This document shows positions 52,545-62,337 of a stretch of 64,000 bases of DNA, piece after piece. The translations under genes and the position numbers were made by a program. Location of the stretch: the NCBI GenBank assembly GCA_913777615.1, contig CAJYTK010000008.1, positions 1-64,000 of the forward strand, in the 5' to 3' direction. The stretch is from an uncultured Agrobacterium sp. (GTDB lineage Bacteria; Pseudomonadota; Alphaproteobacteria; Rhizobiales; Rhizobiaceae). Within the stretch, counting starts at the first letter, position 1, and the number at the start of each line of letters is the position of its first letter. The notes under the pieces were generated by a model that had not been told where the DNA came from, did no database searches, and saw only the letters and a program-made list of their open reading frames with translations.

Positions 52545-53054
52545 ATGCGTTTCTCACTGCTGCCGATCATCGTGCTTTTGATGCCCATTCTGGAAATTGC
52601 CGGCTTTATCGTGGTCGGGAAGGCAATCGGCCTGTGGCCGACACTGGCATTGATCATCCTGACCTCAATGCTGGGCCTCATCATTCTGCGCAATGGTGGT
52701 CTGGGTATGGTGCGAAATCTGCAAAATGCGGGACGTACGGGCGACCAGCCAGCAGAGGCGCTTGTCAGCGGCGGCATGCGTGTCATCGCTGGTATCCTCC
52801 TTTTCGTTCCGGGATTTTTCACCGATATTATCGGGGTTTTGCTGCTCGTGCCGGCGGTGCGCCGGTTTTTCTGGACGATCTTTCGACCCAATATCATCGT
52901 TGCGGATTTTGCTCGTGGCGGTTTTCGCAATGCTCCGCGTGGTTCGACATCGTCAAAGGTGGTCGATCTGGACGAGGACGATTTTCATCGCGAAGGTCAG
53001 AACAATTCACCCTGGTCACCCGATCGCAATGACCGCAATCTACCCAGAGAGTAA
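52545..53054 (+). CDS. fxsA: FxsA family membrane protein
   Basis: This 169-residue protein has hydrophobic segments at about 3-45 and 75-105 and a charged C-terminus, matching FxsA (suppressor of phage F exclusion) proteins. LEIAGFIVVGKAIGLWPT is a family-like N-terminus. I chose the ATG at 52545 after a longer open frame. The function in most bacteria is unknown. It lies 84 bp before secB. Confidence 0.9.
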   Translation: MRFSLLPIIVLLMPILEIAGFIVVGKAIGLWPTLALIILTSMLGLIILRNGGLGMVRNLQNAGRTGDQPAEALVSGGMRVIAGILLFVPGFFTDIIGVLLLVPAVRRFFWTIFRPNIIVADFARGGFRNAPRGSTSSKVVDLDEDDFHREGQNNSPWSPDRNDRNLPRE

Positions 53055-53138
53055 GTCTGCCGGAGGGCGCCGGAGGGTTGTAAGCCTCGGGTCCAGATGA
53101 TAGACGGCATTCACGGCATTCACTTTACGAGGCACATC

Positions 53139-53621
53139 ATGACCACTGAAAATGGCGCACAGAACGGCGCGGCGCCGTCTCTCAATATTCTGACCCAGTA
53201 CACAAAGGATCTTTCGTTCGAAAATCCGGGTGCGCCGCGTTCGCTTCAGGCTCGTGATGGCGCGCCTTCGATCAACATCAACGTCAACGTCAATGCAAAC
53301 CCGATTTCCGGTTCCGACTTCGACGTCGTCTTGACGCTGAATGCAGAAGCCAAGGATGGCGACAAGGTTCTGTTCGTGGCCGAGCTGACCTACGGCGGCG
53401 TATTCCGCATCACCGGTTTCCCGCAGGAACACATGCTGCCGGTTCTCTTTATCGAGTGCCCGAGACTGCTCTTCCCATTCGCCCGTCAAATCATCGCAGA
53501 CGTGACGCGCAATGGTGGCTTCCCGCCTTTGATGATCGACCCGATCGATTTCGCACAGATGTTTGCCCAGCGCGTTGCCGAAGAACAGGCCCGCTCTCAG
53601 GTTCAGGCCGTCCCGAACTGA
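53139..53621 (+). CDS. secB: protein-export chaperone SecB
   Basis: This 160-residue tetrameric chaperone keeps preproteins unfolded and hands them to Sec[14 protein letters not shown] and the [14 protein letters not shown] block are typical. The start at 53139 (MTTENGAQN) has GAGG about 8 bp upstream. A strong terminator follows, and dnaQ converges on it. Confidence 0.96.
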   Translation: MTTENGAQNGAAPSLNILTQYTKDLSFENPGAPRSLQARDGAPSININVNVNANPISGSDFDVVLTLNAEAKDGDKVLFVAELTYGGVFRITGFPQEHMLPVLFIECPRLLFPFARQIIADVTRNGGFPPLMIDPIDFAQMFAQRVAEEQARSQVQAVPN

Positions 53622-53645
53622 TCGGATCGCCCAAGATCATTCTGT

Positions 53646-53674
53646 AACCCGGGTTCATCGAGCCCGGGTTTTTT
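53646..53674 (+). terminator. intrinsic terminator after secB
   Basis: AACCCGGG and CCCGGGTT form an 8-bp stem around a 9-base loop, followed by TTTT. It may also end dnaQ transcription from the other strand. Confidence 0.87.
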
Positions 53675-53700
53675 GTTGTCCGGTGTCTTGCACAGAGAGT

Positions 53701-54405
53701 TCAAGAAGGCTTGCGGTATTTATTCCAAATAGCCTTCTCACCCATCGACTGCAAAAGCTTTTCGTGCGCAGCTAGCGCCTGCACATCAAGGCGTGACGGC
53801 AGTGGCCGCTCGCGCTGCAGCGGTGGCGTAGGACGATCATCCTCTTGTGCGGTGATTTGCGTTTTAGACGCAGAGCCGAATCCAAGTGCCGTCTGCCGGC
53901 CACCGATCATCTCGATATAGACGTCGGCCAGAAGTTCGGAGTCAAGAAGCGCTCCGTGTTTGTCGCGACGCGAGTTATCGACACCATATCGACGGCAGAG
54001 CGCGTCCAGGGAGTTCGGACCCATCGGATGTTTGCGGCGCGCAAGCGCCAGCGTATCGGTTACCCATTCCGGCGATACAGGCTCGATGCCAAGGCGCGCA
54101 AATTCCGCATTGACGAAACCCATATCGAAGGTGGCATTGTGCGCTACCCAGCGGGCACCATCGAAGAATTCTCGAATCTGGTCCACAACCTCGGCGAATT
54201 TGGGCTTATCCTGCAGAAACTCATCGGTGATGCCGTGGACTGCAAGCGCATCGGGATGGACTTTCCGGTCCTCCGGATTGATGTAGATGTGGATGCTTCT
54301 TCCGGTCGGAAAATGATTGATCAGCTCGATCCCGCCAATTTCGATGATACGATCGAATTTGGATTCCAGACCTGTGGTTTCCGTATCGAAAATGATTTCG
54401 CGCAT
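53701..54405 (-). CDS. dnaQ: DNA polymerase III epsilon subunit
   Basis: This 234-residue 3'-5' proofreading exonuclease has Exo I DTETTGL (7-13) and Exo III HGALLDSELLADVY. The C-terminal tail binds the polymerase alpha subunit. It is the distal gene of the minus-strand set ppsR-maf-aroE-coaE-dnaQ, 56 bp after coaE. Confidence 0.96.
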   Translation of the reverse strand: MREIIFDTETTGLESKFDRIIEIGGIELINHFPTGRSIHIYINPEDRKVHPDALAVHGITDEFLQDKPKFAEVVDQIREFFDGARWVAHNATFDMGFVNAEFARLGIEPVSPEWVTDTLALARRKHPMGPNSLDALCRRYGVDNSRRDKHGALLDSELLADVYIEMIGGRQTALGFGSASKTQITAQEDDRPTPPLQRERPLPSRLDVQALAAHEKLLQSMGEKAIWNKYRKPS

Positions 54406-54461
54406 CGGAATGACTGCCCTTCTGATATGACCGCTAGTTTCGCAAGGTCGCGTACGGAGTT

Positions 54462-55049
54462 TTAAGTCCGTTGGGAGAGCGCTCGAAGCACCGAGCGAAC
54501 CTGCATTCTCGCGTCCTCGATACCACGTCCCGTATCAATGATGAAATCGGCTTTTCGACGCTTGTCCACATCCGGCATCTGCCGGGACAGGATCATCGCG
54601 AATTTCTCTTCTGTCATGCCAGGACGCGACAACACACGTTCCCGCTGGATTTTTGGCGAGCAACTGGCCACCACAACAACATCGACGCGGCTCTCCGCCT
54701 TCGTCTCGAACAACAGAGGAATATCCAGAAGCGCAACCGCTTCGCCATTTTGCTTATGCTCGGCGACGAATGCGTCCTGCTTGCTGCGAACGAGTGGGTG
54801 GACAATGCTCTCCAGAACCGAAAACTGAGCCGGATTCTCACGTAGGATATGGCTTAGAATGTCACGGTTCACCCTGCCCTCTTGCACCGCTTGCGGGAAA
54901 GCGACCGCAATCGGAGAGACGGCCTCGGAGCGATAAAGATCATGAACCACGGCGTCTGAATCGCAGACTGGCACACCCTCGTCGGCAAAGAGTTTTGCAG
55001 TTGTGGTCTTTCCCATTCCAATGGAGCCGGTCAGACCGATGACAATCAT
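54462..55049 (-). CDS. coaE: dephospho-CoA kinase
   Basis: This 195-residue P-loop kinase performs the last step of CoA synthesis. Walker A lies in [12 protein letters not shown] near the N-terminus, and [12 protein letters not shown] is conserved. The start at 55049 overlaps the aroE stop (ATGA), so translation is coupled. Confidence 0.96.
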   Translation of the reverse strand: MIVIGLTGSIGMGKTTTAKLFADEGVPVCDSDAVVHDLYRSEAVSPIAVAFPQAVQEGRVNRDILSHILRENPAQFSVLESIVHPLVRSKQDAFVAEHKQNGEAVALLDIPLLFETKAESRVDVVVVASCSPKIQRERVLSRPGMTEEKFAMILSRQMPDVDKRRKADFIIDTGRGIEDARMQVRSVLRALSQRT

Positions 55050-55906
55050 GCGTGTTCTTCCATATCCGCGATGATCATCGACCGAAGGTTCGACGTAACG
55101 TCCGGCCTGACGCCGAACCACTTATCGAAGCCTGGACGCGCCTGATGAAGAAGCATGCCGAGCCCGTCGACGGTTTCAAATCCCTGCCTCTCTGCCATAT
55201 CGAGAATAGGCGTTTTCAGAGGCACATAGACGATATCTGTCACAACGGCGTTTTCTGCCAATGGTGAAAAGTCGATATCGCGCACGTCCGTCCCATCCAT
55301 GCCGAGCGAGGTGGTGTTGACGAAAAGCCCGCAATCCTTCGACACTTCCGCAAGCGCTTCCATGGGGTGCCCGTGGACGGCTGGACCGAACCGGTCTGCG
55401 AGTTCCCGCGCTCGTTCCACGGTGCGATTGACCACATGGATTTCGGAAATACCGCGATTGCGGATAGCCTGAATTACAGCGCGACTGGCGCCCCCCGCCC
55501 CCAGCACCAATGCCTTGCCGCTCTTGTCCCATCCCGGATGTCTGTCATCCAGATTGGCAACAAAGCCAAAACCGTCCGTGTTGGTGGCGTGGATCAGTCC
55601 ATCCTCAACCCAAACCGTATTGGCAGCACCGAGCTCTTCAGCCAGATCGTCCGGCCTGTCTGCGAGTCTGTAGGCAGATTCCTTGTGGGGAATCGTCACG
55701 TTCCCACCAACATAAGGCGTATCGGTGCCCTTCAAAGAAGCGAGAAACGAGGGAAATTCCTCCGGCGATTTTTCTACCGCTCCGTAGTTACCGTCGATCT
55801 GAAACTGTTTGAGCCAGAAGTTGTGAATGAGCGGCGAACGCGAGTGCTTGATTGGGTAGCCAACGACGAAAGCATTTTTGGTTAATGTTTCACGTGAATC
55901 AGCCAT
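55046..55906 (-). CDS. aroE: shikimate dehydrogenase
   Basis: This 286-residue NADP enzyme reduces 3-dehydroshikimate. The substrate site HSRSPLIHN and the Rossmann motif GAGGASRAV are present. The first codons (MADSRET) lie inside a parS-like site. It overlaps maf by 8 bp and coaE by 4 bp. Confidence 0.96.
   Translation of the reverse strand: MADSRETLTKNAFVVGYPIKHSRSPLIHNFWLKQFQIDGNYGAVEKSPEEFPSFLASLKGTDTPYVGGNVTIPHKESAYRLADRPDDLAEELGAANTVWVEDGLIHATNTDGFGFVANLDDRHPGWDKSGKALVLGAGGASRAVIQAIRNRGISEIHVVNRTVERARELADRFGPAVHGHPMEALAEVSKDCGLFVNTTSLGMDGTDVRDIDFSPLAENAVVTDIVYVPLKTPILDMAERQGFETVDGLGMLLHQARPGFDKWFGVRPDVTSNLRSMIIADMEEHA
55886..55901 (+). promoter_or_regulatory. parS: parS-like site C (centromere)
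   Basis: TGTTTCACGTGAATCA matches parS at 15 of 16 bases. It is inside the start of aroE and its last three bases are the maf stop codon on the minus strand. It lies about 1.5 kb left of the origin, and the GAATC half faces the origin. Confidence 0.82.
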
Positions 55907-56498
55907 CGATCACCCTAAGCTCCCGTAATTGCGCCAGCAGAGGAAGGAGCGGCAGCCCCAAGATTGTAAAGTAGTCTCCCTCGATCGAACTGAATAGCTG
56001 GATTCCTTCTCCCTCCAACTGGTAGGCTCCCACGCTGGACAGCACTTGCGAGCCGGATCGTTCGAGGTAGCGCGACACATAATCGGCAGACAGTTCACGC
56101 ACCGTCATCTTTGCAATGCTGACGGTATCCCAAATGACTGCGCCATTCTTCGCGAGTGCTACGCCGCAATTCAGACGGTGCGTCTTTCCAGACAGTGACA
56201 GGACGTTGGCGTGCGCCTGCGCCATATCTTTCGCCTTGTGGTAGATTCGGTCGCCGAGCGACATCGTCTGGTCCGAACCGATCACGAAGGCTTCCGGATG
56301 TAAAAGACTGACGGCAATAGCCTTGGCCTTAGCGAGCTCCAAAGCGATAACCTCGGGAGCGGCGCCTTCTTGCTCAAGCTTTGCGTCGATTGCGCGCTCA
56401 TCAATTTGCGCCGGAATGCTGGAAAATGTAAGACCTGCATTGCGCATGAGCATCTGGCGCGAGGCGCTGGCAGATGCAAGTATCAGTTCGGACGTCAT
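55899..56498 (-). CDS. maf: Maf family nucleotide pyrophosphatase
   Basis: This 199-residue Maf/HAM1-like protein begins with the signature [19 protein letters not shown] and has [12 protein letters not shown] with the catalytic Asp. Members hydrolyse modified nucleoside triphosphates and affect septation. The start at 56498 is 30 bp after ppsR. Confidence 0.94.
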   Translation of the reverse strand: MTSELILASASASRQMLMRNAGLTFSSIPAQIDERAIDAKLEQEGAAPEVIALELAKAKAIAVSLLHPEAFVIGSDQTMSLGDRIYHKAKDMAQAHANVLSLSGKTHRLNCGVALAKNGAVIWDTVSIAKMTVRELSADYVSRYLERSGSQVLSSVGAYQLEGEGIQLFSSIEGDYFTILGLPLLPLLAQLRELRVIDG

Positions 56499-56528
56499 GG
56501 TTGTCTCCGATGAATGTCGGGATTCGGA

Positions 56529-57350
56529 TTAGCGTGTCCGTTGGCGCAGGGCAAGGATAGCAGCGGCCGTCTCTTCGATGGAGCGCCGTGTGACATCAAT
56601 CAGAGGCCAGTTGTTGCGAGCACAGAGCGCGCGGGCATATTTCAACTCTTCCATGATTGTGGCCCTGTCGATATATTGTCCCCGGTCGAAGCCACCCGTT
56701 GCTCCAAGTTCCCGGTTTTCGCGGATTTGCGATATTCTGTCGGAGGTTGCGACAAGTCCTACGATCAACGGTTTCGTGGCCGTATAGATGCTGTCAGGCA
56801 GGGGAACGTTCGGCACAACCGGTATATTCGCGGTCTTGATGCCGCGGTTGGCGAGATAGATGCTCGTCGGCGTTTTCGAGGTGCGGCTGATCCCGATGAT
56901 GACGACATCCGCCTCATCATAATGCTCCGGCATCTGTCCGTCATCATGATCCATGGCGAAATTCAGCGCTTCGATACGGGCGAAGTAATCTGCATTCAGT
57001 GCATGCTGCGCACCAACGCGCCGGCGTGAGGTTGCCCCCAGATAGGTCTGGAAAATGCCGATGATCGGTTCCAGCACATTGACGCAAGGGACACCAAGCG
57101 CGTGGCATTGAAGTTCTAGGAAGGACGACAGCTGCTGATCGACGATGGTGTAAAGCACAATGCCGGGCTGGCGATCGATCTCTTCTACCACCGCCTGCAA
57201 TTGCTTTTGATTTCGGATCATCGGATAGACATGTTCAATCGGCATGGACGCGTGGAACTGCGCCGATACAGCCCGCCCGGCAGACATCAGAGTCTCTCCG
57301 GTCGAGTCCGATATCAGGTGCAGATGGAAGAAGTTTTTTTTATTCTCCAC
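56529..57350 (-). CDS. ppsR: pyruvate, phosphate dikinase / PEP synthase regulatory protein
   Basis: This 273-residue DUF299 protein is a bifunctional kinase/pyrophosphorylase that switches PPDK or PEP synthase on and off. [18 protein letters not shown] is the P-loop-like signature, and the N-terminal ISDSTGETL is conserved. I chose the GTG at 57350 ([10 protein letters not shown]) with AGGGAGG about 10 bp upstream; the frame stays open to 57434 but there it enters a DnaA-box region. It begins just left of oriC and reads away from it. Confidence 0.93.
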   Translation of the reverse strand: MENKKNFFHLHLISDSTGETLMSAGRAVSAQFHASMPIEHVYPMIRNQKQLQAVVEEIDRQPGIVLYTIVDQQLSSFLELQCHALGVPCVNVLEPIIGIFQTYLGATSRRRVGAQHALNADYFARIEALNFAMDHDDGQMPEHYDEADVVIIGISRTSKTPTSIYLANRGIKTANIPVVPNVPLPDSIYTATKPLIVGLVATSDRISQIRENRELGATGGFDRGQYIDRATIMEELKYARALCARNNWPLIDVTRRSIEETAAAILALRQRTR

Positions 57351-57434
57351 GCTGTTTTTGCCTCCCTGTTGATAAAGCTGGACAAGTCCGACATGGCGCG
57401 CGCGGTCGATCCTGCGTGGCGGAAAACCGCCCAC

Positions 57435-57443
57435 TTATCCACA
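57435..57443 (+). promoter_or_regulatory. DnaA box
   Basis: TTATCCACA, perfect consensus, 90 bp before the second perfect box. Confidence 0.85.
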
Positions 57444-57524
57444 CTTCGGTGTTTGGTGTAGCAAGCAGAAAGGCTGCTGTGAATCGTTGGGATAAAGAAA
57501 AACATCTTTCGTGTTGTCCCCCTG

Positions 57525-57533
57525 TTATCCACA
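57525..57533 (+). promoter_or_regulatory. DnaA box
   Basis: TTATCCACA, perfect consensus, in the middle of the ppsR-hemE gap. Confidence 0.85.
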
Positions 57534-57759
57534 GCTCGTCTCACAAAGGGACGCATGACAAGGTTCTGAAAATTAATGCGAAAATTGGATTTCCCAAGGA
57601 ATGCTGAAGAAACGCGTGTAATGATCACACAGGAGCCAAGGCGATCCGCGCACTGCGGCATATCAGCTTGAAAGTTTTTAATCCTTGCTACTCACCGACT
57701 CTAAGAAATAGAAAATCTTTTAAATCTCTTTGTTTTTTTATTTGGAAGAGCTGCGCGCA

Positions 57760-58794
57760 ATGATCGAACGGAACGTCATGAGGGTTTTGAACGGAGAAAC
57801 CGTAAGCCCTCCTCCTGTCTGGCTTATGAGACAGGCTGGAAGATACCTTCCGGAGTATAGGGAAACGCGAAAGGTCGCAGGAAGTTTCTTGGACCTCTGT
57901 TACAATCCGGAGCTTGCAACCGAAGTCACGCTTCAGCCGATCCGCCGCTTTGGCCTCGATGCTGCAATCCTCTTTTCCGATATTCTGGTCGTCCCGGATG
58001 CTTTGAAGCGGAACGTCAGTTTCTCCGAAGGCAAGGGACCGCAGATGGATCCCATCAGCGCATCTGAAATCGATGCCCTGGATGCCTCAGCTGTTATCGG
58101 TTATCTCGATCCGGTCTTCAGAGCTGTCGGCAAACTGCGCGCTGAATTACCTCAACAGACCACGCTGCTCGGCTTCTGCGGTGCGCCGTGGACCGTTGCA
58201 ACTTACATGATTGCCGGTCATGGCACGCCCGATCAGGCACCTGCCCGGCTTTTCGGCTATCAGCATCCACATGCTATGGAAAAGCTTCTGGCGTTTCTGG
58301 CGGAGGTTTCAGCGGACTACCTGGTGGCGCAGCTCGATGCCGGTGCTGACGCCGTGCAGATCTTCGATTCCTGGGCAGGGGTGTTGGGCGAGAAAGAGTT
58401 TGAGGCTTATGCGGTCAAACCGGTGGCGAGGATCATCCAGTCCGTCCGCGCGCGCAGGCCAGATGCCAAGATCATCGCCTTTGCGAAGGGCGCCGGCATT
58501 TTGTTGAAAGACTACCGACGCAAGACCGGAGCTGATGCGATCGGTCTCGACTGGAGCGTGCCACTGTCCTTTGCGCGCGAGTTGCAACAAGACGGCCCTG
58601 TTCAGGGTAATCTCGATCCCATGTTGATGATTGCCGGTGGCAAGCCGTTAGAGGACGGGATTGATTCGATCCTGCAATCTCTCGGCCATGGACCGTTAAT
58701 CTTCAATCTCGGCCACGGTATTACGCCCCAGGCCGATCCCGAGAACGTGGCCCGTCTGGTGGCGCGGGTGCGTGCTCAGGGAGCGTCACTGTGA
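57760..58794 (+). CDS. hemE: uroporphyrinogen decarboxylase
   Basis: This 344-residue enzyme decarboxylates uroporphyrinogen III to coproporphyrinogen III in heme synthesis. [16 protein letters not shown] is signature 1 and [13 protein letters not shown] signature 2. I chose the ATG at 57760 with GGAAGAG 9 bp upstream; ATG 57778 (MRVLNGET) is an alternative. It is the first gene on the right of oriC. Confidence 0.97.
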   Translation: MIERNVMRVLNGETVSPPPVWLMRQAGRYLPEYRETRKVAGSFLDLCYNPELATEVTLQPIRRFGLDAAILFSDILVVPDALKRNVSFSEGKGPQMDPISASEIDALDASAVIGYLDPVFRAVGKLRAELPQQTTLLGFCGAPWTVATYMIAGHGTPDQAPARLFGYQHPHAMEKLLAFLAEVSADYLVAQLDAGADAVQIFDSWAGVLGEKEFEAYAVKPVARIIQSVRARRPDAKIIAFAKGAGILLKDYRRKTGADAIGLDWSVPLSFARELQQDGPVQGNLDPMLMIAGGKPLEDGIDSILQSLGHGPLIFNLGHGITPQADPENVARLVARVRAQGASL

Positions 58795-59336
58795 GCGAGG
58801 ACAAGCAGATTTCGGCGACCGCGGGCCGTAAAACGCATCTTCGTGCTGCTGCCGCTCTCGCCGTCTTCATCGGCTTTATCGCGCTGATCCTGCATGTCGA
58901 TCCGGCTGACGCCTATCTTTGGATCAAGGCTCTGCACATTGTGGCTGTCATCTCCTGGATGGCGGGCCTTCTCTACCTGCCGCGGCTCTTCATCTACCAT
59001 ACGGATGCGCCGGTCGGCTCGGCACAGTCTGAAACCTTCAAGGTGATGGAACAACGGCTGGTGAGGCTAATCATGAACCCCGCCATGATGGTGACGTGGG
59101 TTCTCGGCCTCTATCTCGCATGGTCTGTCTATGGGTTCAGCGGTGGCTGGCTTCATGCAAAAATTGCTCTGGTGATCGCTTTGACAGCGACCCATGTTTA
59201 TTTCAGCCGTAGTGCAAAAGCCTTCGGCCGGGATGAAGACAGACGTTCTGCCCGTCACTGGCGGTTGATGAACGAGGTTCCTACGGTTCTCATGATCGTC
59301 ATAGTCATACTTGTGGTTGTGAAACCGTTCGGATAA
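58791..59336 (+). CDS. hemJ: protoporphyrinogen oxidase HemJ
   Basis: This 181-residue membrane protein with about four transmembrane segments is of the HemJ type, the common oxidase of alphaproteobacteria lacking HemG/Hem[21 protein letters not shown] carries the conserved His near the first segment. The start is GTG overlapping the hemE stop (GTGA), so it is coupled. Confidence 0.92.
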   Translation: MSEDKQISATAGRKTHLRAAAALAVFIGFIALILHVDPADAYLWIKALHIVAVISWMAGLLYLPRLFIYHTDAPVGSAQSETFKVMEQRLVRLIMNPAMMVTWVLGLYLAWSVYGFSGGWLHAKIALVIALTATHVYFSRSAKAFGRDEDRRSARHWRLMNEVPTVLMIVIVILVVVKPFG

Positions 59337-59520
59337 CTGACGATCACGATAATTTTCCCGGAATTGTTGCTTTGCTCTTGCGGCGGCGGGCCCGAAACGC
59401 TATTTTCAGCCCACTCATCTCCTGGCATGTGAATTATTCAGACGGCTGCGGTTGCACCTCAGAAGCTGATTCGCGAACACGCCGCTCCCCTACATATTTT
59501 TAAAGACGGTCTTTCTCTTC

Positions 59521-60786
59521 ATGGCTGAAATGAAGCTACAGGAACTCAAAAGCAAATCTCCGACCGATTTGCTGACGTTTGCCGAATCCCTGGAAGTTGA
59601 AAATGCGAGCACCATGCGCAAGCAGGAGCTCATGTTTGCTATTCTCAAGATGCTGGCAAGCCAGGATGTCGAGATCATCGGGGAAGGCGTCGTAGAAGTT
59701 CTCCAGGATGGCTTCGGCTTCCTCCGCTCCGCCAATGCCAACTATCTGCCCGGCCCCGACGATATCTATATCTCTCCCTCCCAGATCCGCCGCTTCTCGC
59801 TGAAGACCGGCGATACGGTCGAAGGCCCTATCCGTGGACCGAAGGAAGGGGAGCGCTATTTCGCGCTTCTCAAGGTCAACACAATTAATTTCGACGATCC
59901 GGAAAAGATCCGTCACAAGGTTCACTTCGACAACCTGACGCCGCTTTATCCGAATGAGCGCTTCAAGATGGAGCTTGACGTTCCGACGTCGAAGGATCTG
60001 TCGTCTCGCGTCATCGATCTTGTCGCGCCCCTCGGCAAGGGCCAGCGCGGTCTGATCGTCGCGCCCCCAAGAACCGGTAAGACGGTTCTCCTTCAGAACA
60101 TCGCTCACTCGATCACAGCGAACCATCCGGAATGCTACCTGATCGTTCTTCTGATCGATGAACGGCCCGAAGAAGTGACCGATATGCAGCGTTCGGTAAA
60201 GGGCGAAGTTGTATCCTCGACCTTCGACGAGCCTGCGGTGCGCCACGTCCAGGTCGCGGAAATGGTGATCGAAAAGGCCAAGCGTCTTGTCGAGCATGGT
60301 CGCGATGTGGTCATTCTGCTGGATTCGATTACCCGCCTTGGTCGCGCCTATAACACCGTCGTGCCTTCTTCCGGTAAGGTTCTGACAGGTGGTGTCGACG
60401 CCAATGCGCTTCAGCGTCCAAAGCGTTTCTTTGGTGCTGCACGTAACATCGAAGAGGGTGGCTCGCTCACCATCATTGCCACGGCCCTGATCGATACCGG
60501 TAGCCGTATGGACGAAGTGATCTTCGAAGAATTCAAGGGTACGGGTAACTCCGAAATCGTGCTTGATCGCAAGGTCGCCGACAAGCGTATCTTCCCTGCC
60601 ATGGATATTCTTAAGTCCGGCACCCGTAAGGAAGACCTGTTGGTGCCGCGTCAGGATCTTCAGAAGATCTTCGTCCTTCGCCGTATTCTGGCTCCGATGG
60701 GCACAACCGATGCAATCGAATTCCTTATCGACAAGCTCAAGCAGACGAAGAACAATGGCGACTTCTTCGACTCGATGAACACATAA
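59521..60786 (+). CDS. rho: transcription termination factor Rho
   Basis: This 421-residue hexameric RNA helicase ends transcription. The P-loop is [11 protein letters not shown], and the N-terminal RNA-binding domain includes [20 protein letters not shown]. The 184-bp gap upstream may hold an autoregulatory leader. No clear ribosome-binding site precedes the ATG at 59521; an ATG three codons later is possible. Confidence 0.98.
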   Translation: MAEMKLQELKSKSPTDLLTFAESLEVENASTMRKQELMFAILKMLASQDVEIIGEGVVEVLQDGFGFLRSANANYLPGPDDIYISPSQIRRFSLKTGDTVEGPIRGPKEGERYFALLKVNTINFDDPEKIRHKVHFDNLTPLYPNERFKMELDVPTSKDLSSRVIDLVAPLGKGQRGLIVAPPRTGKTVLLQNIAHSITANHPECYLIVLLIDERPEEVTDMQRSVKGEVVSSTFDEPAVRHVQVAEMVIEKAKRLVEHGRDVVILLDSITRLGRAYNTVVPSSGKVLTGGVDANALQRPKRFFGAARNIEEGGSLTIIATALIDTGSRMDEVIFEEFKGTGNSEIVLDRKVADKRIFPAMDILKSGTRKEDLLVPRQDLQKIFVLRRILAPMGTTDAIEFLIDKLKQTKNNGDFFDSMNT

Positions 60787-60818
60787 TCTAATTAGCCGGA
60801 TTCTCGCGGCGAATTATG

Positions 60819-60854
60819 GGCTGCGCTCCTGAACCGGGCGCGGCCATTTTATTT
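60819..60854 (+). terminator. intrinsic terminator after rho
   Basis: GGCTGCGC pairs with GCGCGGCC (one G-U wobble) and is followed by ATTTTATTT, between rho and mnmE. Confidence 0.7.
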
Positions 60855-60963
60855 GGAGCGCGACGCGCCGTTTGCTGTGGACGCTCTATTCGTTTGACTC
60901 GTGGCATCGTGCTCGTCAAAGGCCGCTTCGACCTTGGAGCCGATGCAAGAAGTGAGCGTTGGC

Positions 60964-62286
60964 ATGTCCTACTCGACTGATACGATTTATGCTTTATCCA
61001 GCGGATCACTCCCCGCAGGGGTTGCGATCATCAGGATAAGTGGGCCTAGCTCCCTCGACGCCTTACGAAGCTTGGCAGGTGATGAACTGCCCCCTCCGCG
61101 CCAAGTTGGTCTGAAAACGATTCGTGGCCGTAACGGCGATGTTATAGACCAGGCGCTGGTTCTTCAGTTCCCCTCCCCTCACTCATTTACGGGAGAGGAC
61201 TGTGTCGAACTCCAAGTTCATGGAAGTCGGGCGGTGGTCGCGGCAATATTCGCGCTGTTGGAAACGATGCCTGGGCTACGTCCCGCAGACGCTGGAGAGT
61301 TCTCAAGACGCGCCTTCGATAATGGCAAGATGGACCTTGTCGAGGTTGAAGGTCTTGCCGATCTCCTGCAAGCCGAAACGGAAATGCAGCGCCGCCTCGC
61401 GGTGGAACAGAGCAGCGGCCATCTGTCTGCGCTCTATGACGGCTGGGCAAACCAGTTGACGCGCTGCAGAGCCTTGATCGAAGCAGAACTTGATTTTGCT
61501 GACGAGGATGATGTGCCGGATTCTGTGGCGGGTCAGGTCTGGGCCGCCGTTCGTAGTCTGGAAGGTGAGCTTGCGCGCCATTTGGCGGATGGGCAAGGGG
61601 CTGAGATTATCCGAGATGGTTTTAAGGTCGCTCTTTTGGGTGCTCCAAATGTCGGAAAATCGAGCTTGATGAACGCTTTAAGTGGGCGTGAGGTGGCCAT
61701 CGTGACAGAGATAGCCGGCACCACTCGCGACGTTCTCAGCGTCGATCTCGACATCGATGGCTACCTCGTAACACTGTTCGATACTGCGGGGCTGCGTGAT
61801 GCGACCGATATCGTGGAGCAAGAGGGGATCAAGCGCGCAGAGCGCACGGCGGACCAAGCCGATCTCGTTCTTTACCTTACGGATATCGATTCGGATGCGG
61901 AACATCTTGTCGCAAAGCTTCATGCTCACAGCCTACTCGTGCGGACGAAAGCTGATCTGGCATCCCATCTCCCCGGGCCAGGTGATCTCCTTATTTCCGC
62001 GAAAACGGGGTTAGGCCTAGATGCGTTGAAGTCAGCCATCAAAACAGCGATCGATCAGAGGGTTGGAATTGCTGGGAGCCTGATGCCTGCACGATCAAGG
62101 CATAAAAAACGGCTTGAAGAGACGCTGGACTATGTTAGGGATGCGTTGAATTCTGAAGGTATGGAACTTGCGATCCGTTCGGAGTACCTTCGTCTGGCAG
62201 CGACGTCGCTAGGACGTATCACTGGCAGGGTCGACGTCGAAGAGTTGCTCGGCGTCATATTTTCCGAGTTCTGCATCGGTAAATGA
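60964..62286 (+). CDS. mnmE: tRNA uridine-5-carboxymethylaminomethyl modification GTPase MnmE
   Basis: This enzyme of about 440 residues acts with MnmG to modify wobble uridine 34. The GTPase domain has GAPNVGKSS (226-234) and LFDTAGLRD; the C-terminus ends EFCIGK, the conserved CxGK motif. I chose the ATG at 60964 (MSYSTDTIYALSSG), which is family-like; upstream in-frame starts are less so, and no strong ribosome-binding site decides. Its TGA stop is the first three bases of a parS-like site. Confidence 0.95.
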   Translation: MSYSTDTIYALSSGSLPAGVAIIRISGPSSLDALRSLAGDELPPPRQVGLKTIRGRNGDVIDQALVLQFPSPHSFTGEDCVELQVHGSRAVVAAIFALLETMPGLRPADAGEFSRRAFDNGKMDLVEVEGLADLLQAETEMQRRLAVEQSSGHLSALYDGWANQLTRCRALIEAELDFADEDDVPDSVAGQVWAAVRSLEGELARHLADGQGAEIIRDGFKVALLGAPNVGKSSLMNALSGREVAIVTEIAGTTRDVLSVDLDIDGYLVTLFDTAGLRDATDIVEQEGIKRAERTADQADLVLYLTDIDSDAEHLVAKLHAHSLLVRTKADLASHLPGPGDLLISAKTGLGLDALKSAIKTAIDQRVGIAGSLMPARSRHKKRLEETLDYVRDALNSEGMELAIRSEYLRLAATSLGRITGRVDVEELLGVIFSEFCIGK

Positions 62287-62299
62287 TTCACGTGAAACA
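62284..62299 (+). promoter_or_regulatory. parS: parS-like site D (centromere)
   Basis: TGATTCACGTGAAACA is the exact inverse of site C and matches parS at 15 of 16 bases. It begins with the mnmE stop codon, about 4.8 kb right of the origin. The GATTC half faces the origin. Confidence 0.82.
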
Positions 62300-62337
62300 C
62301 AAGGCGTCCAAGCGCCTCGTACTTTGTTGGAAATTCG

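Larger units (their letters stand above)
57351..57759. other. oriC: chromosomal replication origin region (oriC)
   Basis: This 409-bp gap lies between ppsR (minus) and hemE (plus), so genes run away from it on both sides. It has two perfect TTATCCACA boxes at 57435-57443 and 57525-57533, a one-mismatch inverted box at 57367-57375 (TGTTGATAA), GANTC sites at 57481 and 57697, and an AT-rich tract at about 57670-57742 next to hemE that could open. hemE-linked origins are established in Caulobacter and Sinorhizobium. Four parS-like sites lie within 15 kb. Function is inferred, not shown. Confidence 0.85.

Noticed and set aside
57570-57730. CtrA-type TTAA-N7-TTAA sites in oriC
   Set aside because: Only half-sites (e.g. 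TTAATGCGAAAATT) are visible; none has both halves, so I do not call CtrA binding.
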